From positions 18,929,675-18,993,674 of the forward strand of contig CP137680.1 of NCBI GenBank assembly GCA_037976565.1: a stretch of DNA of 64,000 bases. The letters are read 5' to 3'. This document shows positions 35,098-47,534 of this stretch, piece by piece (the first letter of the stretch is position 1; the number at the start of each line of letters is the position of its first letter). The stretch is from Mesocentrotus franciscanus (Eukaryota > Echinodermata > Echinoidea > Camarodonta > Strongylocentrotidae). The position numbers were made by a program, and so were the translations under genes. The notes below the pieces were generated by a model that made no database searches, was not told the origin of the DNA, and saw only the letters and a program-made list of their open reading frames with translations.

Positions 35098-35795
35098 CCG
35101 AGCGGTGGTAGTTTCTATGGGGTCCGCTCGCTATTCATAAGGACCGCTATTCATAAGTAAGAAGGACTGCTATTGATAAGGACCACTATTCATAAGGACC
35201 GCTATTCATAAGGACCGGTATTCATAAGGACCGTTATTCATAATTTGAGAAAAGGGTCATTATTCATGAGGACCGCTATTCATAAATGAAGAAGAGGGTC
35301 GCTATTCATAATATGAGAAGAGGGTTGGTATTCATAATACAAAATCGGGGTCGTTATTCATAGGGGTCCCTTTTCATAATACGAGGAGAGGATCGCTATT
35401 CATAACACGGGAAGATGGTCGCTATTCATAATACGTGCTAATTGCGACCTTCTTCTCGTATTACGAATAGCGACCCTCATTTCGTATTATGAACAGCGGT
35501 CCTTATGAGTAATGACCCCCAATATAAATTATGAATAGCGCAACCGATTTCGTGTTATGAATAGCGGTCCTCATGACTAATGATCCTCGATATGAATTAT
35601 GAATAGCGACCCTCATCTCACGTTATGAATAGCAGTTCTCACGAATAACGGTCCTTATGCCTTTATGCATAGTTACCCCCTTTCTTTTTTATGAATAGCG
35701 GTCCTTTACGTATGGGAAGTTCCGCTTTATGAATAGCGGTCCTTACGACTAGCGAGGTTACCCCGTTTCTATGTTCTCGGGGAATTGCCGCTCCC
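35098..35795. mobile_element. large inverted array of CTATTCATAAGGACCG units (foldback-like)
   Basis: The left half (about 35120-35440) carries repeated gGACCGCTATTCATAA units, with 16-bp spacing where tightest (35180-35240) and about 31-33 bp elsewhere. The right half (about 35443-35760) carries the reverse complement, ttatgaatagcggtcc. The turn is near 35442. The outer parts also correspond: gagcgg..tttctatgggg on the left and cccc..gtttctatg / ccgctc on the right. Single-stranded DNA or RNA could fold into a roughly 330-bp imperfect hairpin. It resembles foldback transposons; no target-site duplication was found. Confidence 0.65.
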
Positions 35796-36580
35796 ACCCG
35801 CACTCTCCTCCGCCTGTATGTATCTGAATGTATACATTTTAATTATTTTGTATATATTTTCCCTCCTCTTTTATGATAATACGCTGCCACTTGAACTACG
35901 TGTAATGTAATTATTTGAGTACCAGCACCAAACAGGGACTGCACAGAAGTTGAAAAGACGTTGTTACATCTATCAGGGGCTTAGCAGTGAGTGCAGCCCT
36001 TGAGGGGGCACTGGCGAAAGAACAAAGCTATAGAACAAACCCGATGAATGAAGGGTATGTGTGTGTGGGGGGGGAGGGTGTATCACCTTAATATTGTCTT
36101 CCACTCCCTCCTTTCTCTGTGGCTCTCTCTCTCTCTCTCTCTCTCTAGTCTTTCTTAGTTGTATTTTGCCATTTGATGAAGCACATGTCCCTTGCCCCCC
36201 ATCCCCTGTAGCCTCTTTTCTTAGACCCATGTATTATGAAATGTCATGAAACTACGGTGAGGTTTGTTTTTATGTCAAGAGGTGTGCAATAAGTATACTC
36301 TTTTGGAGGTATAAAGATAGATCGTCATACTTGGAATTTGGTTAGACATCTAAGTGTCTAAGGGCATGTTTCTTTTTAATCAGAATAATCTACTTGTCTA
36401 CTCTTTCTGAAGGCCGACAGTGTTACTCCACTTCGCAAGTTCAATTGTATGCCAATTCGTCTTTCGAGGAAATAGGTTAGGAGAACACGCTCTCACTGTT
36501 TCATGGGCAGCCGACAATTTCCGGGAAATGATTTGGCGGGAAACATTCACCCGGGAATCCGACGATTAGAGGCATTAACG
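35796..36580. other. non-coding sequence with a short CT run
   Basis: A CT run lies at 36123-36148. No gene seen. Confidence 0.45.
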
Positions 36581-36582
36581 AA

Positions 36583-36589
36583 AGAGAGA

Positions 36590-36629
<40 letters not shown>

Positions 36630-37040
36630 GAGATTGGGGTCGAGAGGGGAAGCCTCTGTGAAATGTTTTAAAAAAACAAAGAGGGGGAATAGATGGGGGA
36701 ATGGACGGAGAGATGTGGATATTTCATATATGACAGTGGTGAGAAAAGAGTGGGGAACAAACAGATTAAAAAAAAAAAGGAAGGGAAGGAGATGAGAGGA
36801 TGTTGTACAGAGATGGGGAATATAAAGGGGGAAAGCGTGGTAGAGGTGGAGGGAAAGAGGAGAAGATCGAGATGCAATGGGGAGACTTAATAGGAGAAAA
36901 GGGTGAAACGGAATGACGGGAGAGAGACACAGAGAGAGAGGGGAAGAGAGAGAGTGGATGAAGCGGAAAGATAAAGGAAGAAACTAAAGAGAGTGGACTA
37001 TGAAAGATAAATGGGAAGGGCAAAAGAGAGGGGAATAGGG
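36583..37040. repeat. GA microsatellite and purine-rich region
   Basis: GA run at 36583-36627 followed by about 400 bp of purine-biased sequence with further GA runs (36930-36955). Open frames on both strands are compositional. Confidence 0.85.
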
Positions 37041-38550
37041 AAAACAATGCATCGGCTGGGTGGTTTCCGCTGGTAGACAAAATCTAGGTGATAACTGTCC
37101 TAATGTGAATGGGTAAATTTGAAACTGAATCGCAAAATGCAAACAAAGATCTCAGTACCCACCTAGCTTTTCATCTGAGACTATTGACTTTAAGCAACCA
37201 TTGCCAACGCCAAATATTATCGCAGGATGACCCACACAGACAACCGAACTTTCTCTGAAATAGAAGAGCAGTAACAATATTGACTACTATAGTATTCGAG
37301 GAAAAATAACGCCTTGGTCGTAAAAAGTACTTCAGTCAACTGTGAACATGCAATCAATCATGATGTGCATGAACAGTTGTTCGAGAATAATCGTAACATA
37401 AGCAAATGTGTGTTTTTATCAGATTATATGAAGCAACAAAAAGAGAAAGAAGATTATGAATGCTGTGCCCTTGAACTTACATGCGTAACCGGAACCATAT
37501 CGTTCTCCGTAGGGGGCATTGGGAGGGTGGGAGGGTGGGGGCGTCTTTTTAATAAAAAGTATGGTTTTCTTTCGTCCGTGATCTGAATAAAACGGAAGAA
37601 ATACATCTCTTTGGGGCTTTTAGGTAAATTTGCTTTCATCATTTTGTAAGTCGTTCTATTTCCGTTTCAAAAATGAAAAGAAAACAGTTCCGCCCAAGGA
37701 AATAAGAACAATTTCTCTGAATAAGAATGGTGTTCAATCCAAATTGCTTCTTCCCTTGTTTTGCGAGGATTCGTTTGTCCAAATGCAAAGAGAAGAGAAG
37801 ATTAAAAATCGAGTTTTGTATTTCTTTCTTCATTTGTCCAAGTATAACCGAAAACAACATATTCTTATAATAATAATAATAATATTCAGTTCTTGTATAG
37901 CGCATAATACGTTATGAAATAACATCTGTATGCGCTTCCAAAGAGCTTTGGAAATTATCTATTTTATGGATCACTTTTTGCCTACTTGTGTATGTATTTA
38001 ATTCTTTCATTTTCAAAAGTGTTCTCATATTTGTATGTAATGTCGAAGTTTTCACAAGTGTGTTTACGAAAAGCATCCACAAAAGAAAAACACACAAAGA
38101 TTAGAGGCAAACATCTCTTCAACGAAACCAATTCGAGAATCTTCTACCTTAAAGCGCCCCAATCTTTTCCATTAAGTAGTTTTAGTTCATACGTATTCAT
38201 GTATGTTTATTATGCGCATGGGCAGGAAACTTGCTTGGGAAGGTTTTTTTAAAATCAAAACCGACGACCATTTTTTAACCAGTTTTATTAGTTATAACTT
38301 TCAAAAGAAATGTAATACTTTACGGGAGGGTGTGTTTAACTTGTACATATATGCTTTGGCAAACCGCGACATTTTAATTCTTATTTAGTTTTGATTATGT
38401 TTTTTGTTATGATGACGTGAAGTGTAATAAGCTTCACATTTCCTATCTTATAAAATAACAAGTGAACTATTAAAAAGATTACGCGTAGGACCTATTTTGA
38501 AGAAAAAATCAGCAGCGATTTTTTTTTTCTTCAGCGTTGGTTAACCGCGT
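37041..38550. other. non-coding sequence
   Basis: Short ATA/ATT run at 37869-37885. No gene recognised. Confidence 0.45.
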
Positions 38551-38630
38551 CATATTTGACTAAAAGCAACTGTTTATATTGAGATATCTACGTTAGATGT
38601 TAAACTATTTTCATTGTGCAAAAGCAAGTA
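38551..38630 (-). repeat. dispersed repeat segment, uninterrupted copy
   Basis: The reverse complement matches 30138-30193 almost exactly (cacaatgaaaatagtttaac, atctaacgtagatatctca). Here the sequence continues without the MITE found at 30194. Confidence 0.7.
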
Positions 38631-38694
38631 TGAAGAGGGTGCAGCTATGTTCTTCTTTAATCTTTCATTCTCTTTCATCTGTCCTCATCCCACC

Positions 38695-38695
38695 T

Positions 38696-38727
<32 letters not shown>

Positions 38728-38900
38728 TTTCTCCCTCTCTTTCTGTCTCTCTCTCCCTGTTTCTCTTTCTCTCTCTTTCTCTCTCTTTCTCTTTCCATTT
38801 CTCTCCATTTCTCTCTCAATTTCTCTCCATTTCTTTTTCTTTCTCCTTCTTTCTCCCTGTCTCTGTCTCTGTCTTTCTCCCTTTCCCTCTTTTTTCTTTC

Positions 38901-38987
<87 letters not shown>

Positions 38988-39030
38988 CTCTCTCTTTCTA
39001 TCTTTCTCTCCCTCTCGTCACACTCCGTCT
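38695..39030. repeat. CT tract passing into (TA)n
   Basis: Pyrimidine tract 38695-38936 with CT runs, then a TA run of about 45 bp (38937-38982), then more CT. Open frames across it are low-complexity. Confidence 0.93.
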
Positions 39031-39182
39031 TTCTTTGCAGTAACTAACCAAAGGCCAAAGTTTATCTCACGCCGCCCCTACCTCTTAAGTTTTCTCAATT
39101 ATGATTATAGCATCATCTTTTTAGCATGTTTAAACTCCAAATGAAAGTTTTTACATGAAAAGATAGTAAAGTAAAACGTTCC

Positions 39183-39570
39183 TTAAAGGCATCGTTTAAC
39201 AATGTTAAATCTAAGATACATGGCCCCAATGTGTTATCAGTGTCTGTGATATGGTGCAATATTGAAGCCCTATATAAATTGCGCTTCATAATGATCATGA
39301 AGTGCCTCAAAAAATGTTTTTAAAAAATTGAGTGACCGGTTTTACCAGACTCATTTTGCCCAATAGACTGTAGTGTTATAAAAACCGTTAGGAAACGAAA
39401 AATGAAATTTCGATTTCCAATCATAAATATCTTGATAATCAGACAGGCGAACGGCTTGTAAAAGTCAAGGGATTCCTGACTGACCTAAAGGTTTATAATT
39501 ATGATTGCAGCATGAGCGAAATCCAGGATTTTGTTTCAGAATCTGAGGCAATGTTACCGAGTCACTTTAA
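39183..39570 (+). mobile_element. TTAA-flanked MITE, family 2, full copy
   Basis: 388 bp with TTAA at 39183-39186 and 39567-39570; begins ttaaaggcatcgtttaacaatg and ends with gaatctgaggcaatgttacc..ctttaa. Same orientation as the 32.7-kb copy and similar to it along the full length. Confidence 0.83.
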
Positions 39571-39988
39571 TTTTAATTTCCAAAAGTAACATTGGAACTT
39601 TTTTTCTCACACTGTCGTACAACCTTGCCTTTGTATTCTTTTTCATCAATATTTGACTTTGTGCTGTTTCCACGGTCACGATCCGAGTCACGCAAACAGC
39701 ATGTGACTGTCACGTGTGAGGTGTGTTTTCTTAAGGAAACCGTTCGATCTTTAACTTAGACAGGAGGGAAAATAAATTCCCATCGATAACATCAACTCGC
39801 AAATATACAATTTTGTCAGAGAGCTCGTCGATTATTATGGAACGGGGCGAAAGAACAAGGGTGTTACGGTTGTGTTTGTTTCACCTTTTGCTATTTGCTT
39901 CCTTCGTCACCATTTCTCCCGCCTTCTTCCTCCTTAAAAGAAAAGTCGAGTGGTAGACTTCCACATACACTTTTTGAAATAAAAGTTA

Positions 39989-40335
39989 TTAAGACTGGTG
40001 GTTGATAATGAAGTAATTTCGATGACTTGTGAGGTTTGGGAATCGTCCAAACTAAGACAAATTTACTCAATCATACCGAAAATCACATACAGTCAAAAGC
40101 GCTGCACACGGATATTTATATGTGGGACTCAAGTCACTGAACACATACACGTGGCGTCAAAGTCGGAAACTACAAGTAGTTCTGTTCATATTTAGAATAT
40201 GAGGGCGTTTCAGGAGCAATCCTTTTCAGGGCACATTTCCTGCTATGATATTCATTCCCCTTCATATGATGAAGAAAAAAACAGATAAAGCCCATACATC
40301 ATTCCATCTTTTCCAGAATTCGATCTTCTCTTTAA
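39989..40335 (+). mobile_element. probable degraded TTAA MITE, family 3b
   Basis: The right end (ttccagaattcgatcttctctttaa) matches the family 3b end, and internal blocks atatttatatgtgggactca and catatttagaatatgagg align with the 42.8-kb copy. The left end (ttaagactggtggttg) is strongly diverged. TTAA is present at 39989-39992 and 40332-40335. Confidence 0.5.
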
Positions 40336-40339
40336 ATCT

Positions 40340-41005
40340 TCAGAGGTGCGTGGACATATATGAATCTTAATGAAGTGAACTTGATCGATCACTCTTGCAG
40401 GGGGGTAGGTGTAACAAAATGGACGCTCAGGGATTTCTGGTTCTGAGTGAGTGTTTTTGTTTGGCTTCAGAGGGCCGCGAAGAGAAATTATGGACCCTCT
40501 AAAAACGTCGTGTAAACATGATGAGTTCTTCCCCAAGCAAATATTGACTCTTTTCTTGAGAGCCTACTTCCTCTCTCCCAGAGGACAGTTTGTTTCCTTA
40601 ATTTTCAAACTTCACTGTTCGAGATGGAAAAAAGGGGGGAAATGTCTTCTGTTGGTGATGAGAAGTTGTTTATGAGTCATCCTTAAGAATCGATAGCGAG
40701 CACACCTCCGCCTTGAATTGGCCCACCGAGATTTGGAAAAAGCAGGAAATGGTGAGAAGAAGAAAAAAAATCGAGAATAACGGAAATATATTCCAATTCA
40801 AGCATATGGAAACAGAAAATTCACAAGAAAAAGAACGGATTAGAGTTTTGCCGGTTTTCTCATTGTTTCTTTTGGTATCTGCTTATAATCAAACATCTTT
40901 ATCTACATTTGGTTTAAATCATTATAGACTCCTATTCTTAAGAAGAAAAAAATTATAATTGAAGATTGAAGCAGGGAAGATAGGATAAAGAGAGGGACAG
41001 GAAGC
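40340..41005. other. non-coding sequence
   Basis: No gene recognised; open frames at 40252-40958 overlap on both strands. Confidence 0.45.
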
Positions 41006-41009
41006 TAAA

Positions 41010-41200
41010 AACAGAGAGAGAGAGAGAGAGAGGCAGAGATAGAGGCAGAGAGAGAGAGAAAGTTGTGTGTGCGTGCGTGTGTGTGTGTGCGTGTGCGTGT
41101 GTGTTTTTTTGTGACAAAGAAAGAAAGTTGAAAGAGGGAGGGGGCAGAGAAAGAAAGAAAGAGAGAGAACAAAAAGAAAGAGAGAGAAGAAAGAAGGGAG
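41010..41200. repeat. GA, TG and GA/AAAG microsatellites
   Basis: GA run (41013-41033), a TG/CG run (41066-41105), then AAAG/GA sequence up to about 41200. Confidence 0.9.
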
Positions 41201-41204
41201 AGAT

Positions 41205-42145
41205 AGTGTGAGATGGGAATAGTTGTTTAGGATCAGATTCATCTCGATATAATTATAATGGACTATGTTACCAAGTTTTATATTCCGATTTCACTAAATT
41301 AAAAGTATTTACCGTATACCGCTCTCCAATCTGACATTATTTTTCCCGGAAAACAAGTGCACCGTCATTATTATAAATTTAGGTCATTCTTCGTAGAATT
41401 TTCTACGTATAACCTAATAGAATTTGTTTTTTCAATATCAGAAGGAAGAAAAATATGAACACATTTCCAATTCCTATCTCTACGAGCAGCAATCACCAAT
41501 TCTAAACTAAAAATATCGCAACTATACCAGAAAACCTGAGAAAAGTCACAGAAGCGGTAGTAATCTTTCTTTTAGGTTAATACCGATTTGACCTTACGAT
41601 ATTTGTATTCCTTTTTACTTGAAAGGGATTTCCCCGACTTTTTGAAGCGTGAGCAATCCGCTCAGACATGCAGTATGTTTGTTCCAGATCTAAATCCAGA
41701 TTGAAATATATTTTCAGCTTCGATAGGTCCTATGTCCAAATCAGAATTTTCTGATTTATTTGGCGAATGGAATGAACGCTAGTCTATAAATAGATATAAA
41801 ATCTGAGCTTTTTTATTTTTATTTCGGTAACTCTTGTTATCTCTGTACAGAATAGAAGTTCAAATTTTAATTCTCCTTCTGTTCGCTGGATCATAAGGGT
41901 GTCAATAATTCATAAATTTTAACTCTGACTTAACGCCTTTGTGACTAAAAAAAGGGTGATTTACCCTTGTTTTACCAGACATGTTGATTTTTTTTTTATT
42001 GATTCATGTACTGCAGAATGATAATATCGAAGACTTGCAGTAACAGAAGTATCTGAAATCTAAGTTAATCCATTGCGTGTGACTTAAAAGAGGTAAAAAG
42101 TAAACTGCACGATCTTTACTCTCAAATGTGCATATAAAAAGCAAC
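41205..42145. other. AT-rich non-coding sequence
   Basis: No gene or repeat recognised. Confidence 0.5.
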
Positions 42146-42149
42146 ATCC

Positions 42150-42150
42150 A

Positions 42151-42188
<38 letters not shown>

Positions 42189-42222
42189 ATCCGCATCCTC
42201 CTCCTTTTTCGCCCCATTTCTC

Positions 42223-42259
<37 letters not shown>

Positions 42260-42262
42260 TTC
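42150..42262. repeat. two CT microsatellites
   Basis: CT runs at 42150-42187 and 42225-42256 separated by about 38 bp of pyrimidine-rich sequence. Confidence 0.9.
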
Positions 42263-42604
42263 CTTTCTCGCTCCAAGTTATGTGCGTTTAACTCTCTCAT
42301 TACTTCCTGCGATATTATACATGTATATATTAAACGGAGCGTGTGTATAGTTGATGTCTGTTAAATAATAATTCACGTTTTTTTTTCTATCAACATGAAA
42401 ATCCTTGACGCTTCGCATCCTTGTAAAAACATTTCCATTCCATAAACCTCACCTATCATCCTCCTTCAGTCCTCAAAATCTACTTCACCCGTGACCACGC
42501 CCACCCAACGTCTGTTGGTATTAAAGACAAAAGTTGAGTTCTGGTAGAGTTATGTATTCTTTACATGTCAGTACGGAAGAATATTATAGTAAATAATAAA
42601 TACA

Positions 42605-43620
42605 ATTAATTTAATTGAATTGAATTGAATTGAATTGAATTGAATTGATTTATTTTCCACACATTTCCATAAAAATAACAAAACAATATACACGATATAC
42701 ATAATTATCATTCAAAATATTAATGACATAATACAAATTAGGAAGAAGAAACAAATCGACAAGAACATAGGCAGAAATACAGAATAGCATTAGACTACAA
42801 ACAAATTAAAGAGAAGGTTGAGTTCTGGTCATGCGATGGCATTGTGAAAAAAACGGTGTGGAATCGATCAGAAAAGGTTGATCATCTAGCATATAAGTAT
42901 TGATGTGTACTGCAAGGTCCTGGAATCATCAAAATGATAAGAAATTTGGCCCAGTCTTGGTAAAGTTACAAGCACTGTACATAGAAAGATGTATATGGGA
43001 CTACACAAACATGTGGCATAAAAATCCGTCCCGATTTTTATGCTATTACATGCCATATTTAGAATATTAAGGCATTTGAAGAGCCATGCTTTTCAGGGAA
43101 CATTTTTTATCTGATGTTCTTCCACACTTGCATTATAACAATGATAATGCTCACAAATTATTGTTCACCTCTTCCCAGAACTCAACCTTCTCTTTAATGT
43201 CAGTGTGGGGTATAACAAAAAGTGATCAACTTATAATGTAACCCCATGTTTGTATTAATAAATGTGTAATTTATATTGGAAAAGAAGACAAAACAAAACA
43301 AATCATAAAATTAATAATAATTACCATTCAATTGAGGTGAATGAATTAACGGAGGTATTAAAGCTTGTGTAGAAGGTATTTTTGGAGTTTGGATTTGAAT
43401 ATACTCAGGGATTGGGAATTGTTAATATTTTCAGGTAAATTTAAGTACTATTTCTTATACTTATCATAGTAGAAATGTCCCCTAAAAATGATTGCTCTTC
43501 AATTCCTTTCAGATTCGAGAAAGGATTGAAAAACAGTAACAATTTCGGACCAAACTTACATGTCATATGAGTATATAGTCCCAATAAACCAATATCCTCT
43601 GTTCTATGCATGTGATATTC
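42605..43620 (-). pseudogene. LINE 3' end (antisense) interrupted by a TTAA MITE
   Basis: On the minus strand a short coding remnant ends at a TAA (43358-43360) with LNLPENINNSQSLSIFKSKL, the typical LINE C-terminal pattern (NIxNSxSLxxFKxxLKxYL). It is followed by an AT-rich 3' UTR and, after the inserted element at 42806-43197, by an AAATAAA signal and an AATTC pentamer tail (plus strand gaattgaattgaattg at about 42616-42645). Upstream frames to about 43600 look LINE-like but are broken. It is a 5'-truncated, inactive copy. Confidence 0.65.
42806..43197 (-). mobile_element. TTAA-flanked MITE, family 3b, copy 1 (392 bp)
   Basis: TTAA at 42806-42809 and 43194-43197 with a matching inverted repeat of at least 23 bp at the two ends (ttaaagagaaggttgagttc, then tgg). 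It is the same length as the copy at 44997-45388 and very similar throughout, so both moved recently relative to other families. Roughly half is the reverse complement of family 3. It splits the LINE 3' end. Confidence 0.9.
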
Positions 43621-43746
43621 AGCAAAACTGATTCAATTTATTGTCATTTTGATCATTGTAAAGCCTCAGGTTTACACCAGGAGAGTCAGAAGTCAGTGCA
43701 CTAGGAGTGTTAAGTCTAAAAGACATCAGCGCTGTACAAGAACCCA

Positions 43747-43985
<239 letters not shown>

Positions 43986-44220
43986 GTATTTTAAATATTA
44001 TTATCATTGTTATTATCATTATTATTATTATTATCATTATTATCATTATTATTATTTGTATTTATTGTATTAATAATTACCATTATCACTGTCATTGTTA
44101 TTGTTATTATTATGAAAATCGTTATAATTAGTTTTATTATTAGTATAGTGTCATTTAAATTTTAATTATTTTATTAAAATTATTATTATTATAATTATTA
44201 TTACTATCATTATCATCATT
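43986..44220. repeat. degenerate ATT/ATC-rich sequence
   Basis: Decayed ATT, ATC and GTT triplets continuing from the GTA array, probably an older part of the same tract. Confidence 0.75.
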
Positions 44221-44600
44221 ACTATCAATTCATGTGTACGAGTGTCATGTAATCAACCTTGCCCATTTGCTTCTCGACGGTTTTTTCCACAATACAATCG
44301 CATGACCTGTATCCAAGCTTCTCTTTAATGAGCATAATCGTGTACGAGTTGTGATGGATAGAAGACGATGAAAGCCTTGCAAACACACATCCCTAAAAAA
44401 CAAGCCGAATGATTCCATCTTATCCCCCATTAATCATATTTAATTAAAACGCGATCTTAAGGGCTCTGCAGACCAACGCAAAACGGAAGAAAAGTAATTG
44501 AAAAGGCGATTTATTGTGATGGATCCAAAATGGATAGGACCTCGATTTGGAAACGTAATTAGACTCGACGGGGAAGCTGTAGAGGAATTTTGTTCCTCGC
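44221..44600. other. non-coding sequence
   Basis: Contains a short segment (44262-44312, ttccacaatacaatcgcatgac) resembling the right part of family 3. No gene seen. Confidence 0.4.
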
Positions 44601-44608
44601 CAATAACG

Positions 44609-45442
44609 CGGCTTTATTAGAAGTTAGAAATTAAGTACAGTGGAGGCGTTACTTTTTATCACATAAAGAGGACATTGCATTATTTTGAAGACTCTTTCAA
44701 ATTGCAAGGAGTAGTTTAGGTATAATAAAAGTGAAATGACGGTGTAAAAATAATACTAAATTATCTTATGTTTCTCAACAATGAAAAAACGGCTTTATTT
44801 AGAAACCAAGTACAGCTGAGGCGTTGAGTAGTTTTCCCATAAAGAGAAATGGCAGATTAAGCGTCCTTAGACTTACAAGGAATCGTTATGGTGTCCTAAA
44901 AGCAAAACGATACAATAAAACAGTTTTATTACAACTAGATTTGCAGCGTAGGCGTTAACAGTTATCACCTAAGGAAAAAATACGTTTTGAGACTCCTTAA
45001 AGATCAAGTTGAGTTCTGGTGATGCGATTGCATTGTGAAAGAAACGGTGTGGAATCGATCAGAAAAGGTTGATCATCTAGCATATAAGTATTGGTGCGTA
45101 TTGCAAGGTTCTGGAATCATCAAAATGATAAGAAATGTGGCACAGTCTTGGTAAAGTTACAAGCACTGTACACAGAAAGATATATATGGGACTACACGAA
45201 CATGTGGCATAAAAATCCGTCCCGATTTTTATGCTGTATTTTAGAATATTAAGGCATTTGAAGAGCCATGCTTTTCAGGGAACATTTTTTATCTGATGTT
45301 CTTCCAAGTTCCACACTTGCATAATAACAATGATAACGCTCACATATGATTTTTCACCTCTCATCTCAGAACTCAACCTTCTCTTTAAGCTTTGAAAAAT
45401 AGGTTCTGGTATAATAAGAGTAAAGCGACGTTGTACAAACAA
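44609..45442. repeat. diverged tandem repeat, three units, third split by a MITE
   Basis: Units begin at about 44609, 44790 and 44920 with cggctttatt/cagttttatt, then aagtacagtggaggcgtta, ttatcacataaagag, agactccttag..caaggaatag and ggtataataaaagcgaaacgac. The third unit is interrupted by the family 3b element: its end (ggttctggtataataagagtaaagcgacg) resumes at 45402. Unit lengths are about 130-180 bp. Confidence 0.7.
44997..45388 (-). mobile_element. TTAA-flanked MITE, family 3b, copy 2 (392 bp)
   Basis: TTAA at 44997-45000 and 45385-45388; ends ttaaagatcaagttgagttc and, reversed, ttaaagagaaggttgagttc. Same 392-bp length as the 42.8-kb copy, with only scattered substitutions and small compensating indels. 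It splits the third unit of the tandem repeat. Confidence 0.9.
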
Positions 45443-45590
45443 GTCGACTTTGTTTCATGCCAAATTGATTTAAAAGAGCAAGCATTTGGAATCATGGTCA
45501 AGAGCAGATTAGTGTCTTCCGCGTTCATAGACTTATATAGGAGGTTTCATCAGACTCAAGCAAGACAAATATTCATTAGCATTCGGTCTC

Positions 45591-46016
45591 TTAGGCCCAC
45601 CGCACATTATACGATCCGACTACAATCCGATTTTGGAATAATTTCGATAGTATTCAATACGAGTATCCAAACATGTCAAATCTTAATGACCAAGGATCTG
45701 AAGAGTCATATAAATGAGCAAATCTAAATTTTCAAGGGATTTCATGCTTTCTGGGAAGAGGAAAAGGTAAATCGGCTCAGAATCACAGTGACGTAAGTCA
45801 AATAAATAGAGTGATTGTCTACGATTTAAAGCCAAATCGGATTTTATTCTGACTAGAAGAGTTCAGTGCACTCAAAATGTCGGCGGTTAATATTCTTAGC
45901 ATTATTAGAAGCTAAACCAGAACGATTATGTTTGTTTAGGTTTTCGATCTAATACAATTGCCATTTCTTCGAAAATTGGATCGCAGGACAATCGTGTAAT
46001 GTGCCGTGGGCTTTAA
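45591..46016. mobile_element. TTAA-type MITE, family 6
   Basis: Left end ttaggcccaccgcacattatacgat and, reversed, right end ttaaagcccacggcacattacacgat form an inverted repeat of about 25 bp with four differences. The right TTAA is intact (46013-46016); the left is TTAG. Internal sequence continues the symmetry (aatccgattttgga against tccaattttcga). The open frame at 45392-45727 straddles its edge and is not a gene. Confidence 0.72.
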
Positions 46017-47400
46017 AGATTAATCATACTTGAGTTAGGTTAATTAAGCTTCATTATTATATTTTAAAGACGGTACACTTAGAAGTCAGCTGCCCTTTGG
46101 GGGTATGTTTCCATAGGCGTAATAGGCGGCGGCTGAGGGGCCTGCAAGCCCCCCCCCCCCCTCCCATCATTAAAAAAAATCCCCTTTATTATACGAACGC
46201 CTGCGTAACAAAATTAGACCTGTACCCATACGTCTATTTCAAATTCATTGTCATACTATACTGGGCTAGGGTATAAATAGCTGAATAACAAAAATGTGGC
46301 TTCCTAAAAAGTTGAAAAGTATAGACGTGCATTATAATGTAGAACTAGAAAGAAACTTAGATGCTTTTTGGTCAAGCATCTCTTGTTAATTTGAGATACG
46401 AGAGCTTTCAATTTATTATCAATCCTTGTTCTTGCCTTCAAAGAGCAAAATAGAGGAAAATAAAGTCTAAGTAATATATTCATCATCTCCCTTCCTGATA
46501 TTTCTATTTACTTGATCTTTACCGTCGATATGAACTACCTATTTTTTTTATCTGGAAAATGCGGTCATGGGCCTAATTTTCCCTGAAATAATTGGCAAGG
46601 TTTGTTAGACATTTAAGCGAAAAAACCTAACCGTGTTTAAAAAAAAAAAAATTATGATTTTATTTCCGTATTTTCCTTCCCTGTTATTTCCCCGAACAGA
46701 AGAAATTTCAGTAATGAAAACGGAGTGCCGCAATATTTTTTTTTAATGAACAAGGTAGAAACAGTAGTGCTCGCTCTTTTAGGGATTTTCTGAGAAAAAA
46801 AAAACAAATAGAAAGAAAGAAAAAAATCGTCTCACTTTATCCGATATTCCCAATTAGTGCATTTAACTTCGCCTTAGAATGAAAAATTGGGTCGAGTGCT
46901 TTTTATATTGAATCATCGGTACGGCAACAAACGTACTACGCAGGAAGAGGAAACTCATTAAGTGTTGGAATAATGTAGCATCATGACGTTGTAAGAGGCC
47001 CAGAGCAGGGTGGGGGAGTGGTAACATGATGGGGTCATTCAAGGTTTCCCGGTCAATTAGCTTTGTCTCTTCGTCCCCATGTTCCCCTTCTCCCCCTTCT
47101 TGATGTTCCCTCGCCAAAAAATGTCGCCCCCTCCTACGATTCATGAAACATAATAGACATGGTGACGGTATACATTAATTACCCCTCCCCCTCCCTAATC
47201 CCCCTGTCACCACGAACCCATTATCATAATGTATGGTGGATCCACAAAGAGGACAAGTGCCCCCCTCCGCCCCGCATATTCGTAGGTCTATAACAAAGGC
47301 ACCATATTAATGTAGTAAACCTTAAAGCGGAGAAAGGGTTAGAGGTTTTCTGACTTACGCCAGCTATTGTGTCCCTTCTTTATTATTAAAAAAGTATATG
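46017..47400. other. non-coding sequence
   Basis: C run at 46150-46162, several A/T runs and C-rich patches at 47090-47270. No gene recognised. Confidence 0.45.
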
Positions 47401-47404
47401 ATCT

Positions 47405-47530
47405 TTATCTCTCTCTTTCTCTCTCTCCCTTTCTTTTTCTCTCGCTCTCTCTCTCTCTCTCCCTCTCTCCCACACATTCTCTCTCTCTCTCTCCCACATT
47501 CTCTCTCTCTCTCTTTTTTTCCCCTGTCTT
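47405..47530. repeat. CT-rich microsatellite with CCCACATT interruptions
   Basis: CT runs separated by related cccacacattctct and cccacattctct segments (47468-47505), giving a small higher-order repeat. Confidence 0.9.
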
Positions 47531-47534
47531 CTCT

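Noticed and set aside
45392..45727. 111-residue open frame
   Set aside because: It runs from a tandem-repeat unit into a MITE end; no coherent protein.
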